From positions 62,001 through 126,000 of the forward strand of contig JACREQ010000038.1 of the NCBI GenBank assembly GCA_016218155.1: DNA of 64,000 nt, given 5' to 3'. The translations under genes and the position numbers were made by a program. The notes below the pieces were generated by a model. That model saw nothing but the letters and a program-made list of their open reading frames with translations. It searched no databases and was not told the DNA's origin. The stretch comes from Bacteroidia bacterium. Its GTDB lineage: Bacteria > Bacteroidota > Bacteroidia > Bacteroidales > GWA2-32-17. Of this stretch, positions 37,334-46,608 are shown one piece after another (within the stretch, counting starts at the first letter, position 1; each line of letters starts with the position of its first letter).

Positions 37334-39721
37334 ATGAAAAAACACTCCACAAAATATTTTCTAATTATTAGTATAATACTTTATGGTACTTTGTTTTCGT
37401 TTTCTTCTTTTTCGCAAAAAAGCACAGTAAAAGGAAAGGTAACCGAACAAGATTCAAATGAGCCTATTCCATTTGTTAATATTGAAGTAAAAGATCAGAA
37501 GAAAGGTACATTAACCGACCTTAATGGTGATTTTATTTTAGAACTAAATCCCGGCGATTATAATTTAGTGTTTTCATCCATTGGATACGAAAAATATTTA
37601 ATGTCGGTAAGTATAAAAACATATAATACTGTAACTTTAAATATTGTAATGAAACCATCTGTTCAAGAGTTAAATCTTGTTGTGGTTTCGGCATCAAAAT
37701 ATGAACAGAAACTTGAAGATGCAACTAATACTATTGAAATCATTAAACCAAGTTCACTAGAAAATAAAAATATTTTAACCATAGACAGGGCTGTTGAATC
37801 TGTTCCGGGTGTTGCAATTGTTGATAATGAGCCACAAATAAGAGGTGGAAGTGGGTTTAGCTCAGGACTTGGTAGTCGGGTAATGATACTGATTGATGAA
37901 ATTCCTATACTTCGTCCAGATGCCGGCAGACCTGTATGGAATTTTTTACCCGTTGAAGACGTTGAACAAATAGAAGTAATTAAAGGCGCATCATCAGTTA
38001 TGTATGGCTCATCTGCATTAAACGGTGCAATTAATATCAGAACCTCTTACCCTAAAGAAAAGTCCTTAACAAAGGTCACAATGCATAGTGGTATTTACAG
38101 TGTACCACCAAGAAGATATAATAAATCGTGGGCAGGTTTTAACCCAGTAATTTCCGGCACAAGCTTTTTACACTCCAAAAGAATAAATAATTTCGATTAC
38201 GTTATTGGTGGAAATTTTCTTTCAAATCCTGGATATATAAGCGGTCCGACACAAGATACTACAGGAGAATACAATAAGGGAGAATACGAAAAAAACTTCA
38301 GGGTTAACTTTGGAACCAGAGTTCGTTCAAATAAAATCGAGAATTTAACATATGGTATTAATGGCAATTGCATGTATTCAAAAAACACACAATCATTCTT
38401 TTGGATGGATGCTGACACAAATATGTTCAGATCATATCCCGGTGCCATAACAAATTTCAGCGAATATCAGTTTTATATCGACCCTTATGTAAAATACTTC
38501 GGCTCTAAAGGCGCCTCACATGCATTTAGAAACCGTTTTTACTACAGCAATAACGATGCAAATAACAACCAATCAACTATGTCGTATTTTATTTATAACG
38601 AATACGCATTTTCTAAAAAATTCAGCAAACTTAAAGACCTGGTAATAAACTCAGGAATAATGAATATGTACTCCTATTCATTTGGAAAGGTCTTCTCTGG
38701 TACTTTTGGAGAGGAAGGCGCTAAATCATCAGAAAATTTAGCAGTAAATATTCATGTAGAAAAAAAGTTTTTTAATATTGTTACAGTTTCAGGAGGATCA
38801 AGATGGGAGTATTATAAGCTTTCAGAATTTGAGGACAATAAACCAATCTTTATGGCAGGAGTAAATCTTAAAGCAACAAAGATCACTTACGTTAGAGCCT
38901 CATTCGGACAAGGGTTCCGGTTTCCAAGTATTGGAGAAAGATATATTTCAACTTATTCCGGCAGTTTTGGTATTTACCCAAACCCAGATTTAAAATCGGA
39001 AACAAGCTGGAATGCAGAAGTCGGCTTAAAACAACTTTTTAAAATATCAAAATTTGAAGGTTTTATTGATATCTGTGGCTTCAGGCAAGAGTATAAAAAC
39101 TATGTTGAGTTTAATGCAGGGCTTTGGGGTACAAATACTGACTTTACCAAAAACCTTGGTTACAAATTTTTAAACACTGCCGACGCACGCGTTTTAGGAA
39201 TTGATTGCTCAATAATGGGTGAAGCTAAATTCAGTAAAGATTTTTCGATGGGACTTTTATGCGGTTATACTTATTCAAAACCTGTTTGCCTTGAACCCAA
39301 TGAAGTTTACTATAAAGATCCGAATCAATCTATGGTTTTTGATTACACTCACACCTCATCTGATACAACCGGATATATTTTAAAATACAGATTTGAACAA
39401 CTTGCAAAATTTGATATTGAATTTAATTATAAAAAAGTAACGTTAGGTGGAAGTGCTAAATATTACGGCTATATGCGAAATATTGATAAATTCTTTTATA
39501 ATTTTGATCGTCCGGGTTATTTTCAAACTGGTATCAAACAATACAGACAAGAACATGATAAAGGAACTCTTGTATATGATGTCCGCATAAGTTACGACAC
39601 TAAAAAACATTTTAAATTTGCATTTTTAATTAATAATCTTTTAAATACTGAATATTCATTACGACCTATCTCTGTTGAAGCACCCAGAGTAACCTCACTT
39701 CAAATTGTTTATAAAATATAA
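37334..39721 (+). CDS. TonB-dependent receptor with N-terminal CarboxypepD_reg-like domain
   Basis: A 795-residue outer-membrane receptor. The signal peptide ends near residue 28. It is followed by the CarboxypepD_reg-like domain (about 30-110: GKVTEQDSNEPIPFVNIEV, GDYNLVFSSIGYEK) and the plug (about 120-235: SVPGVAIVDNEPQIRGGSG, VEQIEVIKGASSVMYGSSA). A beta-barrel then runs to the C-terminal INNLLNTEYSLRPI and TSLQIVYKI, the last residues being a typical barrel terminus. It lacks the STN domain of sigma-regulating receptors. The ligand is unknown; neighbouring PCMD proteins suggest a glycan or surface partner. Confidence 0.87.
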   Translation: MKKHSTKYFLIISIILYGTLFSFSSFSQKSTVKGKVTEQDSNEPIPFVNIEVKDQKKGTLTDLNGDFILELNPGDYNLVFSSIGYEKYLMSVSIKTYNTVTLNIVMKPSVQELNLVVVSASKYEQKLEDATNTIEIIKPSSLENKNILTIDRAVESVPGVAIVDNEPQIRGGSGFSSGLGSRVMILIDEIPILRPDAGRPVWNFLPVEDVEQIEVIKGASSVMYGSSALNGAINIRTSYPKEKSLTKVTMHSGIYSVPPRRYNKSWAGFNPVISGTSFLHSKRINNFDYVIGGNFLSNPGYISGPTQDTTGEYNKGEYEKNFRVNFGTRVRSNKIENLTYGINGNCMYSKNTQSFFWMDADTNMFRSYPGAITNFSEYQFYIDPYVKYFGSKGASHAFRNRFYYSNNDANNNQSTMSYFIYNEYAFSKKFSKLKDLVINSGIMNMYSYSFGKVFSGTFGEEGAKSSENLAVNIHVEKKFFNIVTVSGGSRWEYYKLSEFEDNKPIFMAGVNLKATKITYVRASFGQGFRFPSIGERYISTYSGSFGIYPNPDLKSETSWNAEVGLKQLFKISKFEGFIDICGFRQEYKNYVEFNAGLWGTNTDFTKNLGYKFLNTADARVLGIDCSIMGEAKFSKDFSMGLLCGYTYSKPVCLEPNEVYYKDPNQSMVFDYTHTSSDTTGYILKYRFEQLAKFDIEFNYKKVTLGGSAKYYGYMRNIDKFFYNFDRPGYFQTGIKQYRQEHDKGTLVYDVRISYDTKKHFKFAFLINNLLNTEYSLRPISVEAPRVTSLQIVYKI

Positions 39722-39725
39722 TCTG

Positions 39726-40499
39726 ATGAATAATAAAAAAGCATTTTTTGTTCTTGGTTTAATTGCAGTTTCTTTGCTCCTTGTTTTTGTTAATGCATGT
39801 AAGAAAGATCCTGCCGAGACAACTCCTGTTGATACAACAAATCACACTATTACATGTCAGTTAAATATTCCGGGCGGCTGTCTCGACCAATGGGTAACTG
39901 TTGGAGCAGATGGCTCAACATGGATTGAACCAGGGGGTGATTTTTTAAGAACATTAAATGAATTAAGTTCCATGCCTCCTGAAATTGGTGGTCCCGGACC
40001 CGTTACTGTTGTAGAAACTACAGATTCGTACTCTGGAAAAGCCGCAAAACTTACTACAAAAATATTTCATCCATTACCAACTACAAATATTGTATTGCCA
40101 GGAATGTTAGGTGCAACAAGACTTGACATACCCAATCAGACTATTCACATCGGCAAACCATATACCTTTAAACCAGTAAAATTTCAGGGTTATTATAAAT
40201 ACCAGCCTGTAAATGGTGACTCTGCACTTGTACTGATTTTACTGTCGAAGTATAATTCCGGCACTGGCAAACGCGATACTATCGGTTATGTGAGACAAAC
40301 CTATACCGCGGCCATAACAACTTATACTAAAATAGAGCTTCCTATTTATTATTATCCGGCACATATTTCTGAAACACCTGACTCATTATCATTAATTATT
40401 ATTTCAAGTGCAGGATTAAATCTTCAAAGCTTAACACAGTGTACAGGACAAGATGGAAGTACTTTATGGATGGACGAAATTTCGTTTATAATGCCTTAA
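39726..40499 (+). CDS. PCMD-like lipoprotein
   Basis: A 257-residue lipoprotein (lipobox LVFVNAC, lipidated Cys25). The body has a PCMD-like plan: TCQLNIPGGCLDQWV, then DRY-type strands, FQGYYKYQPVNGDSALV, YIP-like ETPDSLSLIIISS and GSTLWMDEISFIMP. It resembles the PCMD protein at 36381 without the sorting domain. It starts 4 bp after the receptor stop, at ATG 39726, and so belongs to the same operon. Confidence 0.65.
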   Translation: MNNKKAFFVLGLIAVSLLLVFVNACKKDPAETTPVDTTNHTITCQLNIPGGCLDQWVTVGADGSTWIEPGGDFLRTLNELSSMPPEIGGPGPVTVVETTDSYSGKAAKLTTKIFHPLPTTNIVLPGMLGATRLDIPNQTIHIGKPYTFKPVKFQGYYKYQPVNGDSALVLILLSKYNSGTGKRDTIGYVRQTYTAAITTYTKIELPIYYYPAHISETPDSLSLIIISSAGLNLQSLTQCTGQDGSTLWMDEISFIMP

Positions 40500-40591
40500 A
40501 TTTACTCTGGGTAGTGCAAAGCGATCAAGAACTTACGCAACACTAAGTTTCTAACATTAAAGAATAATACCTCGGCTTTAATATGAGCTTC

Positions 40592-41149
40592 TTAAGCTGT
40601 TATTGGCAAACACTGATACTGTTCTGATTGTAAATATTCTAAATATTTTGGAAGCACTTTTTCAAGATTATTCCAGGCTTTTTTACTATCATGAAAAACC
40701 AGAACTGCACCAGGTCGTGTGGCTTTAATAATTCTGTTTAAAATTTTCTTTGCAGATTCTTTTACTTCGTAATCCTTACTTAAACATGTCCATGCAACTA
40801 TTTTATACTCTTTTCTGATTGCAAGCCATTGTAGTGGCGATATTTTACCATAAGGTGGACGAAACAACTTAGATTTAACAAAATGTGCTGCTTTTTTTAC
40901 ATCGTCTTTGTAAATCTTGTTCGAACTTTTCCACCCGTTTCTATGAGAATAGGAATGATTCCCTACTGAATGCCCCTGTTTTAATATATCTGAATAAATT
41001 TCAGGAAAGGCTTCAACATTTTTTCCTAGACAAAAGAATGTTGCCTTAGCATTAAATTCTTTTAACAACGACAACACCCGAGTTGTAATCTCGGGTGTTG
41101 GTCCGTCGTCAAAAGTTAAAAAAATTTGTTTCTCGTTTATCGACTTCAT
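40592..41149 (-). CDS. Polysaccharide deacetylase (NodB-fold)
   Basis: A 185-residue CE4-type deacetylase. The first motif TFDDGPTPE supplies catalytic and metal Asp residues, the HSVGNHSYSH motif gives two metal His, and FRPPYGKIS and LVFHDSKKAW complete the fold. Without a signal peptide it may act in the cytosol or have an unusual export route. An in-frame TTG at 41158 also exists; ATG 41149 is preferred. It removes N-acetyl groups from surface glycans or murein; the substrate is unclear. It is 24 bp after the DUF2723 gene. Confidence 0.86.
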   Translation of the reverse strand: MKSINEKQIFLTFDDGPTPEITTRVLSLLKEFNAKATFFCLGKNVEAFPEIYSDILKQGHSVGNHSYSHRNGWKSSNKIYKDDVKKAAHFVKSKLFRPPYGKISPLQWLAIRKEYKIVAWTCLSKDYEVKESAKKILNRIIKATRPGAVLVFHDSKKAWNNLEKVLPKYLEYLQSEQYQCLPITA

Positions 41150-41173
41150 CTCTAACAAAAGTCTAAACAGTTT

Positions 41174-44100
41174 TTATTGTTGCTGCGGAAATAAAGTTAC
41201 AAATTTTTCGTAATAGATTTTAAATTTATCTTCAATCTTTTTAGACATTTCTAATTGATTAAATGTCTTTGTAAGTCTTTGTAATTCCTGCATTATAGAC
41301 ATTGCTCTTTTGGTTTCATTTGCAACCATTTCGGTATATTTTTTATCAAGTGACAAATAATAATCTAACTCACTTTCAGTCATTTTTGTCATTTTTTCGA
41401 GTATTGCAGTTGCTTTTGCTATTTCGCCTGCGCGATAATATGCTTCCGCAACACCTAGCACAAACACATTATATGGTACAGTTTCACCTGGCATAACTTC
41501 CATACATTTGTCTAATACTTTAATTGCAGAATCGCGTTTACCTTCATCAAGTAAAGAGGAAGCCAATCGAGCAAAATTATTTCTGAAGTTCATTGTCATT
41601 CGTAAGTTGTTTTCATTTAAGTAAACATCTTTACGGTTTATACCACCCCAGGTAAACTTGTTCATTAAATTATCATATAGTATATCGGTATCAATCCAAC
41701 CAGTTTGCCCGTCTTTGTTGTTAGCCTTAACAGGAGTTAGTCTGTAAGCTAATCCATCCAAACGGAAATAATCATCAAGGTTCATATAACTGTCGCCACC
41801 AACCGTAATAGCAAAATTAACCGGTCTGTCCCATTTATTATTTGCTAAAATATCAAGAATTGCTAATTCTGATTTATACAAATAATTTTTAGTAATATTC
41901 CAGTTAATTACAGGAACCATCATTGGTGCCATTGAAGGTTTGATGGTTTTGTTGTTAATTACCTTTAAAGAATCAACCTTCAAGCTTAACTGTCTGGTTG
42001 GAATAAAATTTATCATTTCGGTTTGTGATAAAGGAACTTTCGCTTCCTGTAAATCGCTTTTAACAAACTCTATGACTTTTCCAATATCAACAGGATTTTT
42101 TATTTGTTCAATAACTGGCGCATAAACTCTTCTTTCTCCGGCAATCTGATCATAAGTAAATGAGATTGGCAATGGCTCTGAGTCATATGCTTTGCGTTTC
42201 ATTTGCTCAATATACCAATCGGTATTTAAAAGACTTAAATTAACAACACGCACATCTGTTCTTACACCCTCAACTTCCTGAGCGTACCAAAGCGGGAAAG
42301 TGTCGTTATCACCGTTTGTAAACAATATTGCATTAGGCTCACACGACTCGAGATAATTCTTAGCAAAATCTCGTGCCGAATAACAGTTAGAACGATCATG
42401 ATCATCCCAGTTTTCTTTTGCCATAATGCCTGGAACTGCAACCAAACAAACTGCTGTAACGGCTCCTGCAGTTAATACTGCCGGCATTTTTTTACTTAAC
42501 AGCTGGTATAAAGCTGCAACACCCAATCCAATCCAGATTGTAAAAGCATAAAAAGATCCTGCATAAGCATAATCCCTCTCACGTGGCTGATAAGGCGTCT
42601 GATTCAAATAAATTACAATTGCAAGACCTGTAAAGAAAAATAACAATGCTACCAAAACAAATCCCTTAGATTCCTTAACAAAATGAAAATACATTCCAAT
42701 TAGACCTAAAAGAAATGGTAACATAAAATACATGTTCTTTGCTTTATTGTTTGCTAATGGCTCTGGTAAATTGTCCTGAGGTCCAAGTCTGGCTTCGTCA
42801 AGAAATGGAATTCCAGAAACCCAGTTTCCGTTTATAATACTACCGTGTCCCTGAATATCGTTCTGACGACCTGCAAAATTCCACATAAAATACCTGAAAT
42901 ACATAAAACCTACCTGATACTTAAAAAAGAATTTAATGTTTTCTGCAAAAGTTGGTTTATATATTTTTTGCACAGATCCATCTTGTGGTGAACCATTTTC
43001 ATCAATAACATAGTTAATGGGAGTTCCCTCAAAATTACACCATGTTTTATATGCGCTCACATGATTAGGATCGGGACTATACATACGCGGAAAAACCATA
43101 CAAAACTGGCTGTCATAATTTGGAGATTCTTTATGATCAATTTCCTCATAAAAATCCTTACCGTCTTTAGTTTTTTGAATATATACAGGGTCACCAATTT
43201 TATAAGGCTCCGATTTGTTTAACTGAGCAACAAATGTTTGTCCGTAAAATAAAGGACGATCGCCATACTGTTCACGATTAAGATAAGAAATAAGTGAAAA
43301 AACATTCTCGGGATTATTTTCGTCAAGCGGAGTATCAACATTTGATCTTATTAAAATAATTGCAAAAGTTGAATATCCCAGCAAGATCATTGCTATACAT
43401 AACACCAAGGTGTTTAAAATTGATTTTAATTTTTTAATATAAAATACTGCAAACCAGCTACCAATTAGAAACAAAATAAAAAACGCTATAGAATTAATCA
43501 TAAGCGGAATTCCGGATAAGGATAGTAATAAAGAAATTACAGTTGCCTTAACGAAATTAGGAACTTCTTTTGTTGTAACATAAATACCGGCAGCAATTAA
43601 AACCACAAGTAATCCAACATAAAACAAAAGACCTGAGTTAAAACCAAGCCCCATTCCATTAACAAAACCTAGTTCGAACCATGATGCAACTTTAAATACA
43701 CCCTGAATAATTCCATACATAATTGCAGCTAATGAAACCACAGAAATTAATGCAGAGTATAGAATGCCCTTTTTGGTAACTTTAAACTTGCGGAAATAAA
43801 TCAAAAATACAATTGCTGGAATTGCAAGTAAGTTTAATAAGTGGACTCCGATAGAAATTCCCATGAAGAATGCAATAAGTACTATCCATCTTGAGGAAAA
43901 CTTTTGATCGGCAACAGCATCCCACTTTGTTATGAGCCAGAAAACAAGGGCAGTAAACAATGAAGAAGAAGCATAAACTTCACCTTCTACAGCCGAAAAC
44001 CAAAAAGTATCAGAAAAGGTATAAGCTAAAGCACCTACCAATCCACTACCAATAGTTGCTACAAGTTGTCCGGCAGTCATTTCACCCTCTTTAACCAACA

Positions 44101-44407
44101 TTTTCTTTGCAAAATAAGTAATTGTCCAAAACAGGAATAATATTGTTAAGGCACTAAAAATTCCCGACATTGCATTAACCATCATTGCTACCTGAGTATT
44201 ATCAGAAGCAAATAGTGAAAAGAATCTTGCGGTAAGCATAAAGAACGGAGCTCCAGGGGGATGTCCTACTTCAAGTTTAAATGCTGTGGCAATAAATTCT
44301 CCACAATCCCAAAAACTGGCCGTAGGCTCAATTGTCATTAAATAAACGACAGCTGAAATAATAAATGCTATCCAGCCACCAATGTTGTTCCAAAGCTTAA
44401 ATCTCAT
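41174..44407 (-). CDS. DUF2723 / GT117-like membrane protein
   Basis: A 1077-residue inner-membrane protein with about 12 helices in its N-terminal two thirds. The DUF2723 signature is clear: SFWDCGEFIATAFKLEVGHPPG near residue 34, followed by EGEVYASSSLF. A soluble C-terminal region ends in two TPR-like helices pairs (EGKRDSAIKVLDKCMEV and YRAGEIAKATAILEKM). The family is thought to be a polyprenyl-phosphate-dependent glycosyltransferase (GT117), possibly making surface or secreted glycoproteins. Normal length for Bacteroidetes. Confidence 0.9.
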   Translation of the reverse strand: MRFKLWNNIGGWIAFIISAVVYLMTIEPTASFWDCGEFIATAFKLEVGHPPGAPFFMLTARFFSLFASDNTQVAMMVNAMSGIFSALTILFLFWTITYFAKKMLVKEGEMTAGQLVATIGSGLVGALAYTFSDTFWFSAVEGEVYASSSLFTALVFWLITKWDAVADQKFSSRWIVLIAFFMGISIGVHLLNLLAIPAIVFLIYFRKFKVTKKGILYSALISVVSLAAIMYGIIQGVFKVASWFELGFVNGMGLGFNSGLLFYVGLLVVLIAAGIYVTTKEVPNFVKATVISLLLSLSGIPLMINSIAFFILFLIGSWFAVFYIKKLKSILNTLVLCIAMILLGYSTFAIILIRSNVDTPLDENNPENVFSLISYLNREQYGDRPLFYGQTFVAQLNKSEPYKIGDPVYIQKTKDGKDFYEEIDHKESPNYDSQFCMVFPRMYSPDPNHVSAYKTWCNFEGTPINYVIDENGSPQDGSVQKIYKPTFAENIKFFFKYQVGFMYFRYFMWNFAGRQNDIQGHGSIINGNWVSGIPFLDEARLGPQDNLPEPLANNKAKNMYFMLPFLLGLIGMYFHFVKESKGFVLVALLFFFTGLAIVIYLNQTPYQPRERDYAYAGSFYAFTIWIGLGVAALYQLLSKKMPAVLTAGAVTAVCLVAVPGIMAKENWDDHDRSNCYSARDFAKNYLESCEPNAILFTNGDNDTFPLWYAQEVEGVRTDVRVVNLSLLNTDWYIEQMKRKAYDSEPLPISFTYDQIAGERRVYAPVIEQIKNPVDIGKVIEFVKSDLQEAKVPLSQTEMINFIPTRQLSLKVDSLKVINNKTIKPSMAPMMVPVINWNITKNYLYKSELAILDILANNKWDRPVNFAITVGGDSYMNLDDYFRLDGLAYRLTPVKANNKDGQTGWIDTDILYDNLMNKFTWGGINRKDVYLNENNLRMTMNFRNNFARLASSLLDEGKRDSAIKVLDKCMEVMPGETVPYNVFVLGVAEAYYRAGEIAKATAILEKMTKMTESELDYYLSLDKKYTEMVANETKRAMSIMQELQRLTKTFNQLEMSKKIEDKFKIYYEKFVTLFPQQQ

Positions 44408-44537
44408 AAATATGATATTGAGGTTTTTAATTATTCATTACTCGTTTAGAGGCACGAAATTAAGATAATTTTCCGGTGAAGAATTTAAATTTTACTTAAA
44501 AAATCAAAAATATTTTATTATACTTTTCAAAAATTTA

Positions 44538-44545
44538 TAACTTTG
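44538..44545 (+). promoter_or_regulatory. -7 box for the tRNA-Gln pair
   Basis: TAACTTTG, a perfect TAnnTTTG, 32 nt before the first tRNA. Confidence 0.4.
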
Positions 44546-44576
44546 CACTCCGATTTTAAGGTTCTTTTATAAAAAT

Positions 44577-44647
44577 TGTTCGATGGTGTAACGGTAGCAC
44601 CGCAGATTTTGATTCTGCTAGTTCAGGTTCGAATCCTGGTCGGACAA
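44577..44647 (+). tRNA. tRNA-Gln (anticodon TTG)
   Basis: 71-nt cloverleaf. Acceptor stem TGTTCGA/TCGGACA (one G-U pair), anticodon stem GCAGA/TCTGC around TTTTGAT giving anticodon TTG (CAA codons), T-arm GGTTCGAATCC, discriminator A. CCA not encoded. The next tRNA is only 11 bp away. Confidence 0.95.
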
Positions 44648-44658
44648 CACTCTTTTAT

Positions 44659-44729
44659 TGTCCCGTTGTGTAATGGTAGCACAACAGTCTCTGGATCTGT
44701 TTGTCGGGGTTCGAGTCCCTGCGGGACAA
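44659..44729 (+). tRNA. tRNA-Gln (anticodon CTG)
   Basis: 71-nt cloverleaf beginning TGTCCCG, paired with CGGGACA. The anticodon loop CTCTGGA gives CTG (CAG codons), with a T-T mismatch in position 31/39. Its acceptor, D-arm and T-arm closely copy the first tRNA-Gln, which supports the isoacceptor reading. The 3' end faces an integrase gene, so it is the probable integration target. Confidence 0.84.
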
Positions 44730-44751
44730 CATCTATCAGTGCAAATTTTGG

Positions 44752-44796
44752 AAAAAGCCTTAAAACCAACCGTTTTAAGGCTTTTTCTTTTTCCAT
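44752..44796 (+). terminator. Rho-independent terminator of the tRNA-Gln pair
   Basis: A 15-bp stem AAAAAGCCTTAAAAC / GTTTTAAGGCTTTTT with a 5-nt loop (CAACC), followed by CTTTTTCC. Confidence 0.8.
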
Positions 44797-44840
44797 TTCT
44801 GCGGTATTTTTGAAAGAAATGACCTGATTTAGCTGGTTAT

Positions 44841-44877
44841 TTAGCTGGACTAAAAAATTCTGGTTTAGTCCAGCTAA
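44841..44877. repeat. Perfect 14-bp inverted repeat between tRNA-Gln and integrase
   Basis: TTAGCTGGACTAAA (44841-44854) and its exact reverse complement (44864-44877) are separated by 9 nt. TTTAGCTGG also occurs as a direct repeat at 44828-44836 and 44840-44848. The position fits recombinase arm- or core-binding sites or an operator. Confidence 0.7.
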
Positions 44878-44964
44878 TCCGGTGCTTATTCCATGATTTT
44901 CAAACATTTTCATTTTTCTTTAAGAGCTTTCTGGCTTAATTTTAATCATTAAAAACTGTGAAAA

Positions 44965-46230
44965 ATGGAAACAAGAAATCGAGTAGGATTATCGTTCTAT
45001 GTAAAAAGAACAAAACCCTTAAAAAATGGCGAAGTACCCATTTATGTGAAAATCTCAGTAAATGGAACCACCGATGAATTAGCCACTTTAAAAAGTATTT
45101 TACCTGAAAAATGGAGTGTTGAGAAAAACGCAGCATTCGTTAAAACAAAAGAAGCAAAAGAACTTAACGATAAACTTTTTGAAATTCGGAGTAAGTTAAT
45201 TGACCAAGTAAGGATTCTAAAAGAAAATAGCAGGGAAATTACCGCAACGACAATAAAAGAATCTTTCTTAGGAATTAATCACGAAGAAAAAAAAGTTGTT
45301 GCAATTTTTAGTGAACATAATCAGACAATTCAGTTATTAGCCGAAAAAAGCGACGAATATTCTAAAGAAACATGTAAAAGATATATTGCTTGTCTTAATC
45401 ACTTGAAAAAATATATCAAAATTAAATATAGAAAAGATGATTTGTTATTGAATAGCATAACACATGAGTTTATTGCCGGATTCGAATTGTATCTTAAAAT
45501 TGACAATAATTGCAGTCATAATACTGCCATTAAATATATCAAAAACTTAAAAAAAATAATCAATAATGCAGTAAATAACGGATGGATAAAGAAAGACCCT
45601 TTTATAAATATAAAACTAAAAGCAAAAAATGTAGATAAAGAATTCTTAAACGAAGATGAGTTATTTCAATTAATTAATAAAAACTTTTCGATTGCCAGAC
45701 TTGAACAAGTAAAAGACGTTTTTATTTTTGGATGTTTTACTGGTCTTGCATATTCTGACTTAAAAGAGTTAACATTAGAGAACATTGTTACAGACGAAAA
45801 AGGGAAATTCTGGATTCACACAAAAAGAAAGAAAACTAAAATCGCAAGCCATATTCCCTTACATTTAATTCCACAAATGATAATTGAAAAATACAAGTCA
45901 AATCCTTATTGCCAATTAAACAACAAACTTTTACCTGTTTATTCTAACCAGAAAATGAATGGGTATTTGAATGAAATTTCTATTATCTGTGGAATTCAAA
46001 AAAAGCTTACATCACATATTGCACGTTATACATTTGCCACAACTGTAACCTTAAATAATGATATACCAATAGAGAGTGTTTCAAAAATGTTAGGACATAG
46101 CTCAATCAAAATGACACAACATTATGCAAAGTTACTTGACAAAAAAGTAGGTCAGGATATGGAAAAAATCAAAGATAAATTTACCAAAAATCCACTTTCC
46201 GGTTTTATTCAAAATATATGTTTAAATTAA
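44965..46230 (+). CDS. Bacteroidetes-type tyrosine recombinase / integrase
   Basis: A 421-residue phage-type integrase. The N-terminal arm-type DNA-binding domain (about 1-90: RVGLSFYVKRTKPLKNGEVP) is followed by the SAM-like core-binding domain (about 100-200) and a catalytic domain. HxxR appears as TSHIARYTFATT, and the last signature as LGHSSIKMTQHYAKLLD, with the tyrosine nucleophile. The usual first Arg is replaced by Ala in FTGLAYSDL, as I recall for this Bacteroidetes family. It sits 236 bp right of tRNA-Gln and reads away from it, so it probably catalysed insertion at the tRNA. A terminator follows. Confidence 0.92.
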   Translation: METRNRVGLSFYVKRTKPLKNGEVPIYVKISVNGTTDELATLKSILPEKWSVEKNAAFVKTKEAKELNDKLFEIRSKLIDQVRILKENSREITATTIKESFLGINHEEKKVVAIFSEHNQTIQLLAEKSDEYSKETCKRYIACLNHLKKYIKIKYRKDDLLLNSITHEFIAGFELYLKIDNNCSHNTAIKYIKNLKKIINNAVNNGWIKKDPFINIKLKAKNVDKEFLNEDELFQLINKNFSIARLEQVKDVFIFGCFTGLAYSDLKELTLENIVTDEKGKFWIHTKRKKTKIASHIPLHLIPQMIIEKYKSNPYCQLNNKLLPVYSNQKMNGYLNEISIICGIQKKLTSHIARYTFATTVTLNNDIPIESVSKMLGHSSIKMTQHYAKLLDKKVGQDMEKIKDKFTKNPLSGFIQNICLN

Positions 46231-46234
46231 ATTT

Positions 46235-46262
46235 AAAGCCCTGAAAAACCAGGGCTTTTTTT
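46235..46262 (+). terminator. Integrase terminator
   Basis: AAAGCCCTG, loop of 6, CAGGGCTTT, then a T-run. A strong rho-independent terminator right after the integrase stop. Confidence 0.85.
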
Positions 46263-46319
46263 ATTTTAATTCTTAGAATAAAGTGCAAATATTTGAAAAT
46301 TCAGACATAAGAAACGGCA

Positions 46320-46353
46320 TTTGAAATAAACTTAACAAAGCACCGTATATTTG
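46320..46353 (+). promoter_or_regulatory. -33/-7 promoter of the small HTH gene
   Basis: TTTG at 46320-46323 and TATATTTG at 46346-46353 are 22 bp apart. Both fit the Bacteroidetes -33 and -7 consensus. The 12-bp ATTTGAAATAAA repeats (46319-46330, 46349-46360) overlap both elements. Confidence 0.5.
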
Positions 46354-46372
46354 AAATAAAAGAAAATATTTT

Positions 46373-46543
46373 ATGTCAAAAGCAGTAAAAACTCAAAAGC
46401 AAATAGAAGATGAATACGGTATTTGCCATAATACTTTTCGTAAATGGATTAAACCAATTGAAAAGCAACTGAAATTAGTTAAAAGAAGACCATTACTTGC
46501 ATGGCAAGTAGAAATGATTTATGAGTTTTTGGATAAACCTTAA
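46373..46543 (+). CDS. Small HTH DNA-binding protein (56 aa)
   Basis: A 56-residue basic protein. The stretch KQIEDEYGICHNTFRKWIKPI looks like a helix-turn-helix, with the turn near residues 14-18 and the recognition helix around NTFRKWI. A second helical part, LLAWQVEMIYEFLDKP, follows. The plan resembles small excisionase/DNA-binding proteins of Bacteroidetes integrative elements (inference). It follows the integrase terminator and has its own promoter with paired repeats, so it may autoregulate. A small real gene rather than a chance frame: start, promoter and HTH agree. Confidence 0.62.
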   Translation: MSKAVKTQKQIEDEYGICHNTFRKWIKPIEKQLKLVKRRPLLAWQVEMIYEFLDKP

Positions 46544-46608
46544 AAATAAAACTGTGTTAACTTGTTTCAATAAGCTATTTTAAAAGAATAAAATTGTGTT
46601 ATCTTTAA

